From CAVPOO01 sp963707015 (lineage in GTDB: Bacteria; Pseudomonadota; Gammaproteobacteria; Thiohalobacterales; Thiohalobacteraceae), in the NCBI GenBank assembly GCA_963707015.1, contig CAVPOO010000002.1:214156-278155 (forward strand): a stretch of DNA of 64,000 bases, in the 5' to 3' direction. Positions 61,450 to 64,000 of the stretch are shown in pieces. Numbering within the stretch: position 1 is the stretch's first letter; each line of letters opens with the position of its first letter. The notes beneath the pieces were generated by a model. That model worked only from the letters and a program-made list of their open reading frames with translations, was not told the origin of the DNA and did not search any database. Both the position numbers and the translations under genes were made by a program.

Positions 61450-62166
61450 ATGTCCGATGCTTTGAAAATTCGTTTCAGCCTGGCCATCGGCGGGTTGCTG
61501 TGTGCCTTGGCCACCACTGGCTGGGCGGTAACGCTGCAGTCTCATGACTCGATCCGCACCACAGCCGAAACCTATCTCAGGGAACAGGCACAGATCCACC
61601 ATATGGGCAACATCGAGGTAACGATCGGAACGCTCGATAATCGATTGCGCCTGACGCAGTGCAACGGAGTCCTGGACGCTTTCATACCGCAAGGCGCACG
61701 CCTGCAGGGTAATACCACGGTTGGCATTCGTTGCCCGGATGCGGACGGCTGGCGAATCTATGTTACCGGCAAAGTTTCGGTGCTGGCGGACGTCCTGGTG
61801 GTGCGCGAAAGCCTGGGGCGGGGAAGCCCCGTGAACGAGGCCAGCGTGGAGCTGGTTGAGCAAGATATCAGTTCGCTCACCCGCGGCTACCTGGATGACC
61901 CTTCGCAACTCGAAGACAAGATTTTGAAACGTGCCGTATCGCCCGGTATGGTACTCACACCAAATATGCTGGAAGCCCCGCGTATCATAAGGCGCGGCGA
62001 TCGCGTTACCCTGGAAGCCAGCCAGGGTGCGCTGGCAGTGCGCATGCAGGGTGAGGCTGTCATGGATGGGCGCCGTGGCGAACGTATCCGCGTCCGCTCC
62101 CTGAACTCGAAAAAGATCGTGGAAGGCGTGGTGACCGCAACAGGCGTCATAAAAGTGACACTCTAA
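61450..62166 (+). CDS. flgA: P-ring assembly chaperone FlgA
   Basis: ATG 61450, with AGAGGA about 10 bases upstream, gives 238 residues: signal peptide (LAIGGLLCALATTGWA), a SAF-like C-terminal domain with GMVLTPNMLEAPRIIRRGDR, then VTLEASQGALAVRMQGEAV and RVRSLNSKKIVEGVVTATG. It helps FlgI polymerise in the periplasm. It is divergent from flgB as usual. Confidence 0.94.
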   Translation: MSDALKIRFSLAIGGLLCALATTGWAVTLQSHDSIRTTAETYLREQAQIHHMGNIEVTIGTLDNRLRLTQCNGVLDAFIPQGARLQGNTTVGIRCPDADGWRIYVTGKVSVLADVLVVRESLGRGSPVNEASVELVEQDISSLTRGYLDDPSQLEDKILKRAVSPGMVLTPNMLEAPRIIRRGDRVTLEASQGALAVRMQGEAVMDGRRGERIRVRSLNSKKIVEGVVTATGVIKVTL

Positions 62167-62189
62167 GAGAACCTGCGTGGAAAAGCGTC

Positions 62190-62216
62190 TAAAGTTATTG
62201 AACTGTAGAGCGATAT
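62190..62216 (+). promoter_or_regulatory. Sigma-28 promoter of flgM
   Basis: TAAAGTTA (62190-62197), 11 bases, then AGCGATAT (62209-62216) fits the FliA consensus TAAAGTTT-N11-GCCGATAA at 7 of 8 and about 5 of 8 positions. It lies 42 bases before the flgM ATG. It would add FliA-dependent expression to flgM, flgN and flgZ. Confidence 0.8.
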
Positions 62217-62258
62217 AAGAATTGACAGTTCCAAGATAACACGATCGGGAGTTACCAA

Positions 62259-62594
62259 ATGGCCATAGAAATCAACAACAACATTGCACCGGCATCAAGC
62301 CATGCAGTGGATTCCGGGTCGCAGGCCCAGACTTTGGCGACCGGCACGCAGACCGACACACAGAGGTCCCCGAACGCGCCAGCGTCTGCGACAAGCTCGG
62401 ACCAGGTGAGTCTGACCCCTGCAGCCCAGAAACTTCAAGAGCTGGCAAAAACCGTTGCCAGTGAGCCTGTCGTCGATACCAACCGGGTCAATGCCATTAA
62501 GGAAGCGATCATCAGTGGCAGATTCGAAGTGGATGCCGAGACTATTGCCGAGAAGCTCACCAGTATCGAAAAGGCACTCAACGACTTGAGCTAA
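62259..62594 (+). CDS. flgM: Anti-sigma-28 factor FlgM
   Basis: The 111-residue protein has a Ser/Thr/Ala-rich disordered N-terminal half and the conserved C-terminal FliA-binding helices (DTNRVNAIKEAIISGRFEVD, then AETIAEKLTSIEKAL). GGGAG precedes the ATG. It holds FliA until secreted through the finished hook. Confidence 0.94.
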   Translation: MAIEINNNIAPASSHAVDSGSQAQTLATGTQTDTQRSPNAPASATSSDQVSLTPAAQKLQELAKTVASEPVVDTNRVNAIKEAIISGRFEVDAETIAEKLTSIEKALNDLS

Positions 62595-62609
62595 GGGCCC
62601 GACTGAACC

Positions 62610-63095
62610 ATGGACAGGAAAACTTGCCGCCGGCAGCTCTTTACGCTGCTCAACGAGACACTCGCTCATACCCAGGGGCTCAGGCGCCAGCTTGAGGATG
62701 AAGCTGCCGCACTCGCCGCGAATGACGTGGGGAACCTGGAGTCTGCTGTGGCAGCCAAGAATGCATCGGTGCATGGACTTGAGCAGCTTGAGCAACAGCG
62801 TCAGCGCTTACTTGAGACAGCCGGCTTCTCAGGCAACCGCTACGGCACCAACGCCTGCATCGAATGGTGCGACGAAAATGATCACGTGGCGCGATTGTGG
62901 CAGCAGCTTCTTGACGACGTTCAGACCTGCCAGCGCCAGAACCGTGTCAACGGGACGCTAGTCCAGTTCAGCCGCCGCAACGTACAGCAGTTGCTGGATA
63001 TCCTGCGCGGTCAGCTGCAATCCGGGCGGCTCTACGATCCATCCGGTGATACGTCCGCGTGCGCGGAGACGAACCGAACCCTTGCCAAGGCCTAA
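62610..63095 (+). CDS. flgN: Flagellar export chaperone FlgN
   Basis: The 161-residue all-helical protein lies 15 bases after flgM, the standard flgMN order. Residues 8-60 and later LEQLEQQRQRLLETAGF match FlgN. It escorts FlgK and FlgL to the export gate. Confidence 0.88.
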   Translation: MDRKTCRRQLFTLLNETLAHTQGLRRQLEDEAAALAANDVGNLESAVAAKNASVHGLEQLEQQRQRLLETAGFSGNRYGTNACIEWCDENDHVARLWQQLLDDVQTCQRQNRVNGTLVQFSRRNVQQLLDILRGQLQSGRLYDPSGDTSACAETNRTLAKA

Positions 63096-63176
63096 CCGCA
63101 CAGGGAGCAGACACCTTACAGCCACAATTCCCATCGCTGCACAGCTTGCGATAATACATGACGCACAAGAATCAGG

Positions 63177-63923
63177 ATGATGACAACCTCTTCTGTCAAG
63201 GAACAGACTTCGGAATACCAGGGTCAAAGCGAAAAGGTCACCCACTTTCCGCAAATCGTCGGCCTGCTCAGACGCATCTTCGACAATCACACCTTGCTGA
63301 GTGTCAGCGTTCCTGGCGTTGAACGACAGTTCAGCAGCATGATACTCGGCGTAAAGCCCGACGATAATATCCTGCTCCTCGATGAGTTGAACGCAACTGA
63401 GGGCCACAAGCGACTGGAGGAAGTGAGTAAACTGACGGTGCGCTGCCTCTGCGAGGGCGTACACCTCAGCTTTGCGTGCGATATAGAAGTTGTCAGCCGG
63501 CCAGGCGGCGCCATCTACAAGACTGCCATCCCCTCGTCCATACGCTACATGCAGCGACGTGCCGCCTATCGCGTTCGTGTCGCACTGTCGATGGAAATCC
63601 CGGTATTCGTGCCGCTCGAGAACGGGGAGATACTTGAAGGACGCTTGTATGACTTATCTACACTGGGCATCGGTGTTCGCATCGACAATCAGCCTGAGAT
63701 TCGCAAGGACCAGTCTTTCGCGGATTGCCGGATCTGCTTTCCCAACGGTCAGGAACTAAAAACGGAAATCGAGGTTCGCCACGTACTCGAAGATACTGAC
63801 CACAAACCGGTGCGGTTCGGCGCCAGATTTGTTTCCCTCGAACCGGATCAAAAACACGCGATCCGCCATATGGTCACGCACCTGGAGCGTGAATGGTTGC
63901 GTAAACAGACCCGCAACCGCTAA
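63177..63923 (+). CDS. flgZ: Flagellar brake protein FlgZ/YcgR-like (PilZ, c-di-GMP receptor)
   Basis: The 248-residue protein has an N-terminal YcgR-type domain (about 22-115) and a C-terminal PilZ domain with the c-di-GMP-binding RRxxxR (QRRAAYRVRV, about 126-135) and DxSxxG (DLSTLGIG, about 159-166). FlgZ follows flgMN in pseudomonads and slows motility when c-di-GMP is high by acting at the motor. Both binding motifs are intact. ATG 63180 is an alternative start. Confidence 0.9.
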   Translation: MMTTSSVKEQTSEYQGQSEKVTHFPQIVGLLRRIFDNHTLLSVSVPGVERQFSSMILGVKPDDNILLLDELNATEGHKRLEEVSKLTVRCLCEGVHLSFACDIEVVSRPGGAIYKTAIPSSIRYMQRRAAYRVRVALSMEIPVFVPLENGEILEGRLYDLSTLGIGVRIDNQPEIRKDQSFADCRICFPNGQELKTEIEVRHVLEDTDHKPVRFGARFVSLEPDQKHAIRHMVTHLEREWLRKQTRNR

Positions 63924-63935
63924 ACAGCTGCCTGT

Positions 63936-63952
63936 AGCCCGATTCGCGGGCT
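63936..63952 (+). terminator. Short hairpin after flgZ
   Basis: AGCCCG and CGGGCT with a 5-base loop lie 13 bases after the flgZ stop. No U-run follows, so terminator function is uncertain. Confidence 0.4.
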
Positions 63953-64000
63953 GATGCTAGAATGTCGTCACTACGCATATCAGGTGTACCCGCGTAATCT

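Overview
The window is about 64 kb of a GC-rich gammaproteobacterial chromosome, dominated by an almost complete polar-flagellum gene set. The FleQ/FleSR, FlhF/FleN(FlhG), FliA and MotCD type of system, near-consensus sigma-54 (RpoN) and sigma-28 (FliA) promoters, and the gene order point to a polarly flagellated, Pseudomonas-like lineage. The AmmeMemoRadiSam genes, NnrS and a diheme cytochrome c would fit an environmental, perhaps sulfur-oxidising or denitrifying, relative, but the sequence alone does not fix the genus. No rRNA, tRNA, CRISPR array, prophage or intact transposase was seen.

Layout. 1-9.4 kb is mixed accessory and housekeeping DNA: a left-truncated nnrS, a His-rich four-helix membrane protein, a Tat-exported M15/YcbK peptidase with a coupled 54-residue membrane protein, a MITE-like element, a Tyr-rich exported protein, the AmmeMemoRadiSam trio, a diheme cytochrome c, a SPOR protein, a 0.98-kb gene-poor stretch with paired DnaA-box-like sites, and a GYF-like/pentapeptide-repeat membrane protein. 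9.4-11 kb holds a second FliK-like protein and a FlhB C-domain paralogue. 11-24.3 kb, on the minus strand, holds fliL-M-N-O-P-Q-R-flhB-flhA-flhF-fleN-fliA-motC-motD, a 58-residue small protein and a DUF2802 protein. The chemotaxis genes usually found between fliA and motC are absent. 24.4-28.3 kb carries fliK and a globin-coupled GGDEF-EAL protein. 28.3-38.4 kb has fliJ-I-H-G-F-E and the regulators fleR, fleS and fleQ. 38.6-42.8 kb has an atypical PilZ protein, fliT, fliS, fliD, flaG and fliC. 43-50.7 kb is a flagellin-modification island: a 1915-residue sulfotransferase-TPR-multi-glycosyltransferase fusion, a decayed sulfotransferase/glycosyltransferase pair, and a methyltransferase. 50.8-61 kb is flgL back to flgB. 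61.4-64 kb, on the plus strand, is flgA, flgM, flgN and flgZ.

How it works together. FleQ with sigma-54 should drive fleSR, fliL, fliK, fliD, flgB and flgA from the sites listed here, and apparently also the modification methyltransferase. FliA then drives fliC and flgMNZ, and FlgM holds FliA back until it is exported. FlhF and FleN set pole and number. Three c-di-GMP proteins (a globin-sensing GGDEF-EAL protein, an atypical PilZ and FlgZ) sit inside the cluster, suggesting oxygen- or redox-linked control of motility. All functions are inferred from sequence family resemblance read by eye; no database search was run.
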